Origin: Tolypocladium sp. Sup5 PDA-1
Taxonomy: Eukaryota; Ascomycota; Sordariomycetes; Hypocreales; Ophiocordycipitaceae
Length of the DNA stretch: 64,000 nucleotides
Reading direction: 5' to 3'
Assembly (NCBI GenBank): GCA_000750105.3
Contig: JPHH03000018.1
Coordinates: forward strand, 62,001 to 126,000
Positions 54,182 to 64,000 of this stretch are shown in pieces (position 1 is the stretch's first letter; each line of letters begins with the position of its first letter). A model generated the notes under the pieces. The model was not told where the DNA came from, ran no database searches, and saw only the letters and a program-made list of their open reading frames with translations. The position numbers and the translations under genes were made by a program.

Positions 54182-57100
54182 ATGGCTGACCACTTAAAGT
54201 TGTATCTCTTTGGAGATCAGACATTCAGCCTCCAGCCACACCTACAGGATTTGCTTCAGAAGCGGGACAATCCTTTCCTACAATACTTTCTGACGAAAGC
54301 ATACGATGCCGTCCGCGTTGAGATGTACAGGTTGCCATCGCAGGTCCGAGATGACCTTCCCCGATTCACTTGCGTGGAGGACCTTGTCTCGTGGGATCAG
54401 AGCGGACAGCGATGTGTTGCTCTGGACATGGCTCTGACCACTTTGTATCACCTTGGCGCGTTCATCAGGTAAGATTCTCGTGGGCGTCACACATCACTAG
54501 TTCTAGAACAAAGCTGATATCATGAAAGCCAAGCAGACAACCTCTCCTACAGTGCGCAGCACTCAAGAGTTGTTGGTCTCTGCACAGGAGCTTTTGCTGC
54601 TGCCGCTGTTAGCTGCAGCAGTAGCACAACAGATCTGGTCCCCATGGCAGTTGACGCAGTCATCACAGCCTTCAGGACAGGCATTCTTGTCACTGATACC
54701 GCAAAGAGACTCGATCAGTCGCATGACCTTGACCAAAGCTGGGCGATGCTCGTTCCCGGATCGGCGGCTTCTGCGGCAGTGCACCAGTTCTGCGAACAGA
54801 GCGTAAGTAGTCTTTGGCCCTGCTGATCTCTTTGGTTTTCTCCTCCAGTTTGCTGACTAGTTTTGTTTCAAGCACCTGCCATTGACCAGCAGACCCTACA
54901 TTAGTGCCTATGCACCAAGCGGTATTACCGTGAGCGGGCCACCCAGATCACTCGCGCAACTCGTGAGCTCCCCGAGTTTCAAGGGTCTCACCTCCAAGTA
55001 TATTCCTATATACGGTGCATACCACGCCCCGCATCTGTATTCTCAGCTCGACGCTGGGGGCATGGTCTCACACTCGTCGCATGATGCGGCTACCGCACGC
55101 TCGGAGCAGATTCCGCTCCTGTCAAGCACAGGTGTCCGATTGGAAGAGCGGCGTTTTGCAGCGCTCTTGGAGGAAGCAGTCGGACAAGTCTTGCTGCATC
55201 CTCTCTACTGGAGCTCAATCCTGGGTGATATCCAAACTTGTCTTCAAGACCTGAGCCCGACGCAATTCAGCGTTGTACCCATCGGATCAAGCGCACATCA
55301 CTTGATCTACACCAGCCTGAAGCAGACCCCGCTGCGTTCTCTGCTTCCCAGCACATCGACACAGAACGGACCAGTTTCTCCCCAAGCTACTTCCTTCAGC
55401 CCGAAGAAGCCAAAGCTTGCCATTATTGGCATGTCAGGGCGATTCCCTGGAGCCAAGAACGATGAAGCCTTCTGGGACGTTTTGTACCAGGGCCTGGATG
55501 TCCACAAGCCAGTTCCAGGCCTCCACTGGGATGCGAGAACACACGTCGACCTAACTGGAGCCCGGAAGAACACAAGTGCAACGCCGTTTGGATGCTGGCT
55601 CGATGACCCGGCTGAATTCGATGCACGGTTTTTCAACATCTCACCACGAGAGGCCCCTCAGATCGACCCTGCGCAACGACTCGCTCTGATGACAGCTTAT
55701 GAAGCCATCGAACAAGCTGGTCTTGTTCCTGATGCCACGCCTTCCACCAGACCCGATCGCGTTGGCGTCTTCTACGGTGTGACCAGCAATGACTGGATGG
55801 AGACGAACAGCGCGCAGGCCATTGATACCTACTTTATCCCGGGTGGGAATCGCGCATTCATTCCAGGACGCATCAACTATTGTTTCAAGTTCAGCGGTCC
55901 CAGCTATGCAGTAGACACGGCATGCTCGTCCAGCTTGGCCGGTATTCACTTGGCTTGCAATTCGCTCTGGCAAGGAGACATCGATACCGCCATTGCCGGC
56001 GGAACTAATGTCTTGACAAACCCAGACTTTACTGCGGGTCTCGACCGAGGCCACTTCCTCTCACGAACTGGAAACTGCAAGACTTTTGACGATGGCGCTG
56101 ACGGTTACTGCCGGGGAGAAGGAATCGCCACCATCATCATCAAGCGCCTCGACGACGCCCTTGCCGAGAATGACCCCATTCTGGGAGTCATACTCGGTGC
56201 GTACACCAACCACTCCGCAGAATCCGAGTCGATTACCCGGCCACATGTTGGGGCTCAGCGTGCCATCTTCAGCAAGATACTGAGCGAGAGCGGCGTGGAT
56301 CCCCACACAGTCAGCTACGTCGAGATGCACGGAACGTAAGTCGCCTCCTCACTGCCCAAGTTTGTTTCCGTGGTCGGAGCTACTTTGCCTGCCCTGGACA
56401 GCTAAGTGAATAGAGAGACTCACTGACACCCATTATTTGCAGTGGAACCCAGGCTGGCGATGCAGCAGAAATGTCCAGTGTTTTGGACACATTTGCACCT
56501 CCCCCATCCGAGGGAAACAAAGCTCGAGCGAGTGACGAGGCGCTCTTCCTGGGATCAGCAAAAGCCAACATCGGCCACGGCGAGGCTGCGTCAGGCGCGT
56601 CCAGTGTTGTAAAGGTCCTGAAGATGATGCAGAAGAACATGATTGTTCCACACGTCGGAATCAAGACCAAGATCAACCGCAGATTTCCGACCGATCTCCA
56701 GGAACGTAATGTTCATATTGCCCTGAAGCCGACCGCCTGGGCAAGGGGCAGCCTTGGACAGCCCAGGCGAGTCTTCGTGAACAATTTCAGCGCCGCAGGT
56801 GGCAACTCGGCTCTGTTGCTCGAAGACGCACCGCTGAGGCCTGAACTCCTCGAGGCGAGCATCGATTCGCGGAGCCGGTACCCCATCGCTGTCTCTGCCA
56901 AGAGCGGCGTTTCTTTGCAGGGAAACCTGAGATCCATGCTCAAATTCTTGCAGGAGAACCCACAGATCTCCCTAGAGCAGCTGTCGTATACGACGACAGC
57001 TCGCCGCATCCATCACCAACATCGACTTCTGCTTACTGGCTCGACCGTCGAGGATATCAACACCAAAATCGAGGCGGCTCTACAAAACAACACAGGCGTA

Positions 57101-60100
57101 ACCAGACCTAAGAGCGCTCCGAGTGTCGTATTCGCCTTCACAGGCCAAGGCGCCCAATATCCCGGGATGGGAAAGCAGCTATTCGAGGAATGCTCCTTCG
57201 TCCGCACCGAACTGCGCCAGCTGGATCAAATTACGCAGAGCCTAGGTTTCCCGTCTATGCTGCCAGTCATTCAGTCTGAGGGACAGGACATTGGCAACTT
57301 TGCGCCTTCTGCCGTCCAATTGGCCGCCGTCTGCCTGCAAATCACACTGAGCAAACTGTGGGCGTCATGGAATATTCATCCCGCCGCTGTTGTTGGGCAC
57401 AGCCTGGGCGAGTATGCTGCTCTCAACGTTGCGGGAGTGCTCTCGGACACAGACACCATCTTCCTCGTGGGCAAGAGGGCGCAGTTGCTCGAGCAGAAGT
57501 GCACGCGCGACACGCACGCCATGCTTGTCGTGAAGGGATCGGAGGACGAAATTGCAGCGGTTCTCAAGGACCAAGAGTATGAGACTGCGTGCATCAACTC
57601 GCCGATCGAGACTGTCCTGGCCGGGACCAACGAACAAGTCACCAGCCTAAAAGAATTGCTGACGGCCTCGGGGATGAAATCAACGCTTCTCAAGGTCCCG
57701 TACGCGTTCCACTCCTCGCAGCTGGACCCCGTTCTGTCGGATTTCCAGGAGCTGGCCGCCGGAGTAACGTTCTCCAAACCCAAGGTGCCAGTACTACGCC
57801 CTCTGGACGGTATAGTGGCAGATCAGGGCGACTCTTTTGGTCCTGGATATCTGGCAAGCCATTCTCGCAAGCCCGTCAACATGTTTAAAGTACTCTCGGC
57901 AGCATACAGCGACCGGACCATCACTGATCGCTCTACAATCCTCGAAGTTGGCCCGCATCCGGCCATCTCGGGCATGGTGAAGCCTGTCCTCGGCCAGCAA
58001 ATGGCGTGCATTGCCTCACTCCAGCGTGGCAGACAATCCTGGGAGGTCTTGGGTGCGGCATTGAAGGGCCTGTACGACGCCGGGGCCAATATCCACTGGG
58101 CAGAATATCAGCGCAACTTCCAGGGCTCCCACTGCGTCGTCTCCCTTCCGGCGTACAGCTGGGACCTCAAGGACTACTGGATTCAGTATGTCAATGACTG
58201 GTCGCTTCGCAAGGGGGACCCGCCGATGGTTGTCAGTAACGCTCCGAGACTTGAGAGCACAACCATCCACTCGGTCATCGAAGAAAGCGGCGACTCCACC
58301 AAGACTCACATTGTCGTTGAGGCAGATATCGCGCGCAAGGACCTGAGCCCGCTCGTGCAAGGACATGAAGTCGACGGCATACCGCTCTGCACTCCGTCAG
58401 TGTACGCCGACATGGCACTGACGCTGGGTACCTACCTTCTGGAGCGCTACCAGCCTGGACAGCAGGACAACCTAGTCGATGTGTCGGACATGACCATCTC
58501 GAAGGCGTTGATTCTACGAGGCGATGGAACCAAGCAGCCTCTGCAGGCGCACGCTGAAGCTGACTGGCCGTCTCAATCCGCTGCCATCAAGTTCATGACC
58601 TTTGATGTAGGTTGCCCTCGGCCTACTTACCAAAACTTCCTTTCGATGTGAGAGGCTAATCAATGTACAGAACAAGGGAAAGCTGCAGGAACACTCGCGA
58701 TGTGTTGTACGTTTCAGGGACCGCAGTCACCAACAGGCCCTCCAAGACAGTTCGGCCAGCGTCAAGCAGAAAATGCAGGCTCTCCGTGACGGCATTGCAA
58801 CTGGCGAGACGGCACGGTTCAACCGTCCGATGGTATACCGCGCTATCCGGCCATTGGCGCGCTTCCACGATGACTATCGAGCAATAGACGAGGTTGTTTT
58901 GAACAGCGCGACGCTGGAGGCCTCGAGTCGCCTCAGCTACGGCAGCGTGAGGCGCGACGGCGACTACCACACTCACCACGCCATCATAGACTCCCTGACG
59001 CAGTCATGCGGATTTGCGATGAATTGCAATGATAACACCGACCTGGACGTGGAAGTCTTCATGAATCATGGCTGGGGCTCACTCCAACTGTTCGAGCCGA
59101 TCGACTTTGACAAGGAATACACGACCTACACGCGCATGCAACCGGGACCAGACAAGCTGTGGCACGGCGATGTCGTCATCTTCGATGGTGACAAGGTAGT
59201 CGCGTTCTTCGGGCAGATTGCGGTATGTACCTCCAGCAAGTTGAAGTATAGAAGACACCCTGACCGTTATATTAGATCCAAGGAGTCCCACGCAGAGTCC
59301 TCAAGGTCATCCTGTCCCTCGAGAGTGGAAAGAAGCCCCAGCTTCAGCGGCCGGCAGAAGAGAGGCCACGTACCATCACCGCTTCCGCCCCCACGGCTGC
59401 CATGGCCGTCATTCCGCGTATCGACAGACCTCAGTCATCCAAATTCGCAACGGCACTGTCTATCGTTGCACAAGAGAGTGGACTTGACGTCGCCGATTTG
59501 ACCGATGGCACCAACTTCGCTGACGTGGGCATCGATTCTCTTCTAGGGCTGACCATCTCAGCCCGCTTCCGAGAAGAACTTGATGTGGACCTTGACTTCA
59601 ACGCACTGTTCTTTGAACATCCCACAGTCAATGACCTCAAGGCCTTTCTTGCAGGTTCCGAGGACGACGATACTTCGGGCTCAAGTTCCGGCGACTCTGG
59701 CGTGGAGACACCACTGACCGCTGTCGGGACCACGCCCAGTGTACGCGACGACTGTTCGAGTCCTTTTGAACTCGATTTTGGTCGCGCCCTGGAGATCATT
59801 TCTGAGGAGAGTGGACTTGCTCTAGAAGACATTGACGATGAAACGAATTTCGCGGATTGTGGCGTGGACTCCTTGCTCTCTCTGGTCATCGCGAGTCGCT
59901 TCCAAGATGCGTTTGGGCTGGACGTTACCCATGAGTCACTCTTCCTTGATTGCCAGACTGTGGGCGACCTGAAACAAACGATGATGAAAGAAATGGGCGC
60001 AACTTCGAGCTTGCAGTCTGTTGCAGTGAGCAAGCCAGTGGCTATGCTGGCTCCCGAAACGATTCAGAGTCCTCCTAGAAAAAGTAGCACGGTATCCGCT

Positions 60101-61387
60101 CTTGCTTCTCGGCAGCAAGCTGTGGACGAGCTTGTCCAGAGGTATGCTGCCGATTTCTGCGCGCCAACTTCGAGCCCTTCAGCTGTCACGCCGGCAGACA
60201 ATGAAAAGGTTGTCTTGGTCACTGGCGCAACCGGAAGTCTCGGAGGTCACCTTGCCTACCATCTTGCACAGCTTGGAGACGTCAAGACAGTTGTCTGTCT
60301 CAACCGTGAGAACAGGGACGAGCCATATGCGCGCCAGCAGAAGGCCATGAGGGAGAAGGGTATCCGCTTTCCAGAGGACCTGAAGCCCAAGCTACGAGTC
60401 TTGCAAGCGGACACGTCAAAGCCAATGTTTGGATTGGCGAAGAGTGAATATGACAGCCTTGCAAGCTCTGTCACTCACCTGATCCACAATGCCTGGCCCA
60501 TGAGTGCTAAGCGTCCTCTTTCGGGCTTCGAATCGCAGTTCCAGGTCTTCCGCAACCTCATCGACTTCGCCGGCGAGGCCGCTTCCCGTCGCCCTCGGAC
60601 CTTCAAGTTCAGCTTCCAGATGGTGTCCTCCATCGGCGTCGTTGGGCATTATGGTTTGGACGCCAGTCAAAATGGAGAGCAGATCGTCGTGCCCGAGCAA
60701 AAGGCTACCATCCAGTCGGTGTTGACGAACGGCTACTCAGAAGCAAAGTGGGGATGCGAGAGGATGCTCGACGAAACCCTGAAAAAGCACCCCGACCGAT
60801 TCCGCGCCATGGTAGTCCGACTGGGCCAGATAGCCGGTTCCAAGACAAGCGGTTACTGGAGTCCAATGGAACATTTTGGATTCCTCATTAAGTCGTCGCA
60901 GACGTTAAACGCCTTGCCCGACGTCGACGGCACTCTCTACTGGACACCAGTCAACGACATCGCCAGCACGCTGGCCGACCTGGTCCTGTCTGACCGCACG
61001 CCTCACGCCTTCTACCACATCGACAACCCGGTTGGACAGAAGTGGAGTGAGATGAATGCCATACTCGCAGACGCGCTGCATATCCCGAAGCTGTTGCGGT
61101 TTGAAGACTGGCTTGAGCGTGTGCGGACGGCACCGCAACAAGACAACCCGGCCTCCCTCTTGGCCGAGTTTTTGGAAAGCAACTACCTCCGTATGTCTTG
61201 CGGAGGACTGGTCCTGGGCGTGAATAACACTGTTGAGCATTCCAAGACTCTTTCTGCCCTTGGGCCAGTACCCGAGGTCGTGGTCAGGAAGTACATTCAC
61301 ATTTGGAGGGAGATTGGGTTCCTGAAGTCTACGACGGAAGACAAGGCGCGTTTCAGTGAGGAGCGAGCGCGTCTTTGGGGCCATTGA
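54182..61387 (+). CDS. Non-reducing polyketide synthase, SAT-KS-AT-PT-ACP-ACP-R (fsr1-like)
   Basis: Six exons (54182-54468, 54529-54802, 54873-56335, 56443-58606, 58671-59222, 59276-61387) join in frame to 2283 residues. Domains: SAT about 10-340 with GLCTG (Cys114); KS about 365-790 with DTACSSS (Cys538) and the histidines of MHGTGTQAGD and ANIGHGE; malonyl-AT about 885-1190 with GHSLGEY (Ser995); product template about 1280-1590 with VQGHEVDGIPLCTPSVYAD (catalytic His) and IIDSLTQ (Asp); two acyl carriers with GIDSLL (Ser about 1668) and GVDSLL (Ser about 1779); and a C-terminal thioester reductase from about 1890 with VLVTGATGSLGGHLA and NGYSEAKW (Tyr-x3-Lys). There is no C-methyltransferase and no thioesterase. 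The enzyme should build an unreduced aromatic chain and release it as an aldehyde, as reported for Fsr1 of Fusarium. Intron 1 ends at AAAG. The ATG at 54182 was used; the frame upstream has no ATG. Confidence 0.95.
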
Positions 61388-61782
61388 AATAGAGATGAGC
61401 GAATCTTAATGTGAATTTGGCGTTGGGGGATTAAGGCGTTCTGGTTAATGTTGATAAGGTGAAGGGACGTGGAGACTGGACAAGTAGACCGCCTAGTGCA
61501 ATTCTACAACTTGATGACGTTTCTACCAGACGAAACAAAAGGCTCAAGCCAGGCCATATGCGGCTCCATTGTTGTCGCAAAAAAGTACGTCAAAGGGACA
61601 CTGGGTCGCAGCGCCATAGACGACGCAGATCGTGATTCGACGTCGCTGTTTGCTATCAAAACATGCACTTGGGGAAGGTATAGAAGGAAGCCACACGGCC
61701 TGTCGAGGCCGATATAGCCTCAAGGGCGGAGCAGGATGGCGCCTATGCCAGAAGCCGGTGGCTATTGGAAGAGTGATGTGAG
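61388..61782. other. Convergent intergenic region after the PKS
   Basis: About 400 bp between the 3' ends of the PKS and esterase genes; the right border of the cluster probably lies here. No gene or repeat seen. Confidence 0.4.
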
Positions 61783-62825
61783 CTATAGAAGTATCTGCTT
61801 GTCATGCTCGCGAATCGGCCACTCCTCAAAAAAGGTGGTCAAAGACCTGCTCAGCGCACACGCTATGACCGTGCCATGATCCTCCTCGGGGTACTCCTTG
61901 ATCGTGACACTGCTCAAGCGACCGCAGTCCTTCAGTCGGCCGTGCATGGCGATCGAGCTGTCGGTCATTGCGCGTGATTCCGCACCCTGTCTGCGTTTCT
62001 TGTACTTTTCATCATCCTCATCGGCCCACTGCGCAGGATACTGCTCAAAGGAGCCGTAAAGCATCATCAAAGTAGGTTTCTTGAGAGTGGACTTCTGGTC
62101 GGTTCCGTTGCGAAAGCGGTCTTCGTGCTTCAAGATGGCAAAGTCGTCCCAGTATACGGACGGGCTGCCCGCGATGTAACAGTCGAACATGTGCGGACGA
62201 GTAAACAATGCGTGCAAGGTGAAGAGACCTCCGAAGGAGTGCCCGAACAGCGCCTCTCGACCGATGGTAGTGTTGGGCAGCACTGTCGACGAGGCAAATG
62301 GCTTCAGGGTTTCTTCGATAAAGTCCAAAAGATGCTCTGCTCCCCCATAGCCGCCGGGAGAGGTCGGGCTGGGAGGGGTCAAGTCATAGCCCCGTCTCGG
62401 ACTGTAGACTCGGTCGTCGAGTTGGTAACCGATGGCAATTACCACGCCGCCGCCGCCGAAATGGGGACCGGTGGCTCGCCTCCACGCGGCCTCGGCAGCC
62501 GAGAGGAACATGGCATTGCCGTCGACGGCATAGCTGGGCCAGTCAGAACTGAGCAAACATTGGCGGTAAATGGCACTCACAAAACAGGAACATTGTCGTG
62601 GCCCTCTCGGCTCTTCCAATGCATCGGCCACGCGACCTGAATCCTGTAGACGCGGCCATCCTTGGCTGGGAGGTCCCATTGAGCCGAGCATGGAAGCTGA
62701 ACGGCGGTCGGTACATGCATATTGTGGCTTGTGCCGCTGGGGATAAATCGAGCGTCGCCCATGTCTTTTCTAACCACTTGCGCGTGATCTGTCCGATGAG
62801 CATCAAAGGGGTGTCTGAACGACAT
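61783..62825 (-). CDS. Alpha/beta-hydrolase, siderophore-esterase-like (Fes/IroE type)
   Basis: Two exons (62825-62581, 62533-61783, intron GTGAGT...CCCAG) encode up to 331 residues of the putative-esterase family (PF00756-like). In this family fungal and bacterial members hydrolyse ester bonds of siderophores such as triacetylfusarinine C or enterobactin. Seen: GRVYRIQVAWPMHWKSREGH before the intron, YAVDGNAMFLSAAEAAWRRA after it, GGGGVVIAIGYQLDDRVYSP, RRGYDLTPPSP, the nucleophile elbow ALFGHSFGGLFTLHALF, YIAGSPSVYWDDFAIL and, near the end, YPEEDHGTVIACALS with the catalytic histidine. No signal peptide, so an intracellular role is likely. The start is uncertain: ATG at 62825 gives the longest form, but ATG at 62720 (MHVPTAVQLPCSAQWDL) fits the family's N-terminus better. 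It probably lies just outside the polyketide cluster. Confidence 0.88.
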
Positions 62826-63797
62826 TCATGTATGACTCTGCCGCCGAAGGATCGAAGATATTTATTCCGGTCTGCCCCCAGAGCCAAGCTGCCTAGCCGG
62901 TCCCCACCGTGTACGTTCAAACCTGGACGAAGTTGTCGGATTGGACAGTGCCCACGCCCTCCACTGACTTCGACGGCTATCGTCGCCATTGCACCAACCA
63001 GCTTAATTGCCCGTTGCTCACGAGACCCCCCCGCAGGCTATTTTTACGTGTTTAATTGCCAGCCCCATGCTACCAAACAATACAGTGTCGCTGTTCTATC
63101 ACACTGTACCGTGCGACCGAATGCTTTTATCTTATCAGATGATCTGATTAACGCGAGTTGAGGTGATCACCGTACTAATACCATGAGGCCAACTGTGCCT
63201 CGCACAGTTGTTTAGCGCGACGGCCCCGTTTTTACAGGAGCATGTTGCTGTTGGCAAAGTAAGACCCGGCAATTCTTTGAGCAAAGCCACTTTTTGCTAC
63301 GAATCATGAACAATTCGGCCAGAGGCTAATATCTACGATGATACATTCACCACACGTGCAGCAAAGGAGACGTGTACGGACATGCACTGCGTCGGCGCTT
63401 ACGGTGGGATGCTACGGCATCGTACACATGAGAAATGCAAAGGCCTGGGGAGTACTTTAGTATAGTCAACTACAAACTACTGGATGGCTGAAACCGGGTT
63501 TGCTACGAGCAATCTACGAAAGAGCAGAGCGATGCACGTTGCACGATGCGTGATTCATTGTTTGTGTCGTGTCAGGGTGAGGTAAGGACTGTAACTGAGG
63601 CCGAACCTGTGAACCATCCATCCCCAAGGCATGCACTGTCTCGCTTCCCCCGCAGTACTCCGTGTAGAACGCCATTTTGATATCTCGCGTCGGGGCATAA
63701 AAGTCCGGAATGGCGAGGCACGGGCGTATCTTCATGTTTCCAACCGTCTGGTCACAGGCGTCATCTCGATCCAGCCGTCACGGGCGCAATGGTCCCA
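62826..63797. promoter_or_regulatory. Intergenic region with a 9-bp perfect hairpin
   Basis: Almost 1 kb between the esterase start and the stop of the truncated methyltransferase, both on the minus strand. CAACTGTGC (63190-63198) and GCACAGTTG (63202-63210) form a perfect hairpin with a three-base loop. No gene recognised. Confidence 0.45.
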
Positions 63798-64000
63798 TCA
63801 CGACAGCACTTGGAGCACGACCATCCGGGCTTGCACGCCGGCCCCGCGCCGGTAGTCCTCCATCTCGGCGCTGAGGATCTTCACCTTGCCCTCGAGGGCG
63901 AGCTCCGCGACTTTGACCTCATACCCACCGCTTGCCCAGATGGTGCCGAGCACCGTGGCGATGATGAAGCCGCCCTTCTCGACGATCCTGACAAACTCGG
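63798..64000 (-). CDS. C-terminal end of a SAM-dependent methyltransferase, runs off the right edge
   Basis: A frame with no start in the window enters at the right edge and stops at TGA (63800-63798). The 67 or so visible residues include EFVRIVEKGGFIIATVLGTI, WASGGYEVKVAELALEGKVK, ILSAEMEDYRRGAGV and ARMVVLQVLS. A K-x-G-G-x-x-x-x-x-x motif after a hydrophobic strand followed by a GYE-type helix is typical of the last third of small class I methyltransferases (Methyltransf_11 group), where the post-motif III strand is found. Because codon use is GC-rich and there is no stop in 200 bases, I consider it a real gene end. The substrate cannot be stated. Confidence 0.7.
   Translation of the reverse strand, partial: EFVRIVEKGGFIIATVLGTIWASGGYEVKVAELALEGKVKILSAEMEDYRRGAGVQARMVVLQVLS

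Noticed and set aside
54182..61387. Citrinin- or azaphilone-type PKS
   Set aside because: Those enzymes have a C-methyltransferase before the reductase. No methyltransferase motif is seen between ACP2 and R here.
54182..61387. Bikaverin-type PKS
   Set aside because: Bikaverin synthase ends in a thioesterase/cyclase; this protein ends in a Rossmann reductase with VLVTGATGSLGG, and the neighbour set includes MDR and SDR genes typical of fusarubin instead.
63190..63210. Rho-independent terminator
   Set aside because: The hairpin is perfect but has no U-tract context relevant to fungal transcription; eukaryotic genes do not use such terminators.
1..64000. tRNA or rRNA genes, CRISPR arrays, bacterial-type operons
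   Set aside because: I looked for B-box sequences of the GGTTCGANTCC type, for rRNA core phrases and for regularly spaced repeats and found none convincing; the genome is eukaryotic.

Overview
The window is nuclear DNA of a filamentous ascomycete, most likely a Sordariomycete and plausibly Hypocreales. Genes are monocistronic, lie on both strands and are interrupted by short introns (about 45-90 nt, mostly GT...AG with CTRAC-like branch sites). The content is fungal: non-reducing polyketide synthase, hydrophobin, Zn2Cys6 regulators, MFS transporters. All gene models below were spliced by hand from reading frame and splice sites; no search was run, so family names rest on motif recognition.

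Region 1 (1-24.4 kb) is dense and housekeeping-like, with third codon positions almost always C or G. It holds the 5' part of a sugar transporter, a glutathione S-transferase, a monocarboxylate-type MFS carrier, mitochondrial release factor 1, a conserved fungal protein of unknown function, a secreted phosphoglycerate-mutase-fold protein, ethanolamine-phosphate cytidylyltransferase, a branched-chain aminotransferase, a small coiled-coil protein, phosphopantothenoylcysteine decarboxylase, a mitochondrial monothiol glutaredoxin, gamma-glutamyltransferase, a peroxisomal D-amino-acid oxidase and a DUF2306-type membrane protein.

Region 2 (24.4-33.8 kb) is gene-poor. It carries three decayed genes (Zn2Cys6 regulator, rhodopsin-domain/PTH11-like membrane protein, MFS carrier) and one intact class I hydrophobin gene. 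Region 3 (33.8-40.7 kb) has a convergent pair, an FAD monooxygenase and a large Zn2Cys6 regulator, followed by about 2.6 kb without genes that includes a stretch dense in stop codons and an 82-bp foldback.

Region 4 (40.7-61.4 kb) is a biosynthetic gene cluster. From right to left it holds a non-reducing PKS (SAT-KS-AT-PT-ACP-ACP-R), an O-methyltransferase, an FAD monooxygenase, a zinc-type dehydrogenase, a second zinc-type dehydrogenase, a short-chain dehydrogenase, an MFS exporter and an AflR-like regulator. Ignoring the two extra genes, gene types and order match the fusarubin cluster fsr1-fsr6 of Fusarium. The likely product is therefore a fusarubin/bostrycoidin-type naphthoquinone pigment or a relative: the PKS releases an aromatic aldehyde reductively, the monooxygenase and methyltransferase decorate it, the dehydrogenases adjust its oxidation state, and the MFS carrier exports it. 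Three divergent gene pairs share promoters inside the cluster.

Region 5 (61.4-64 kb) has a siderophore-esterase-like hydrolase and the C-terminal end of a methyltransferase running off the right edge.
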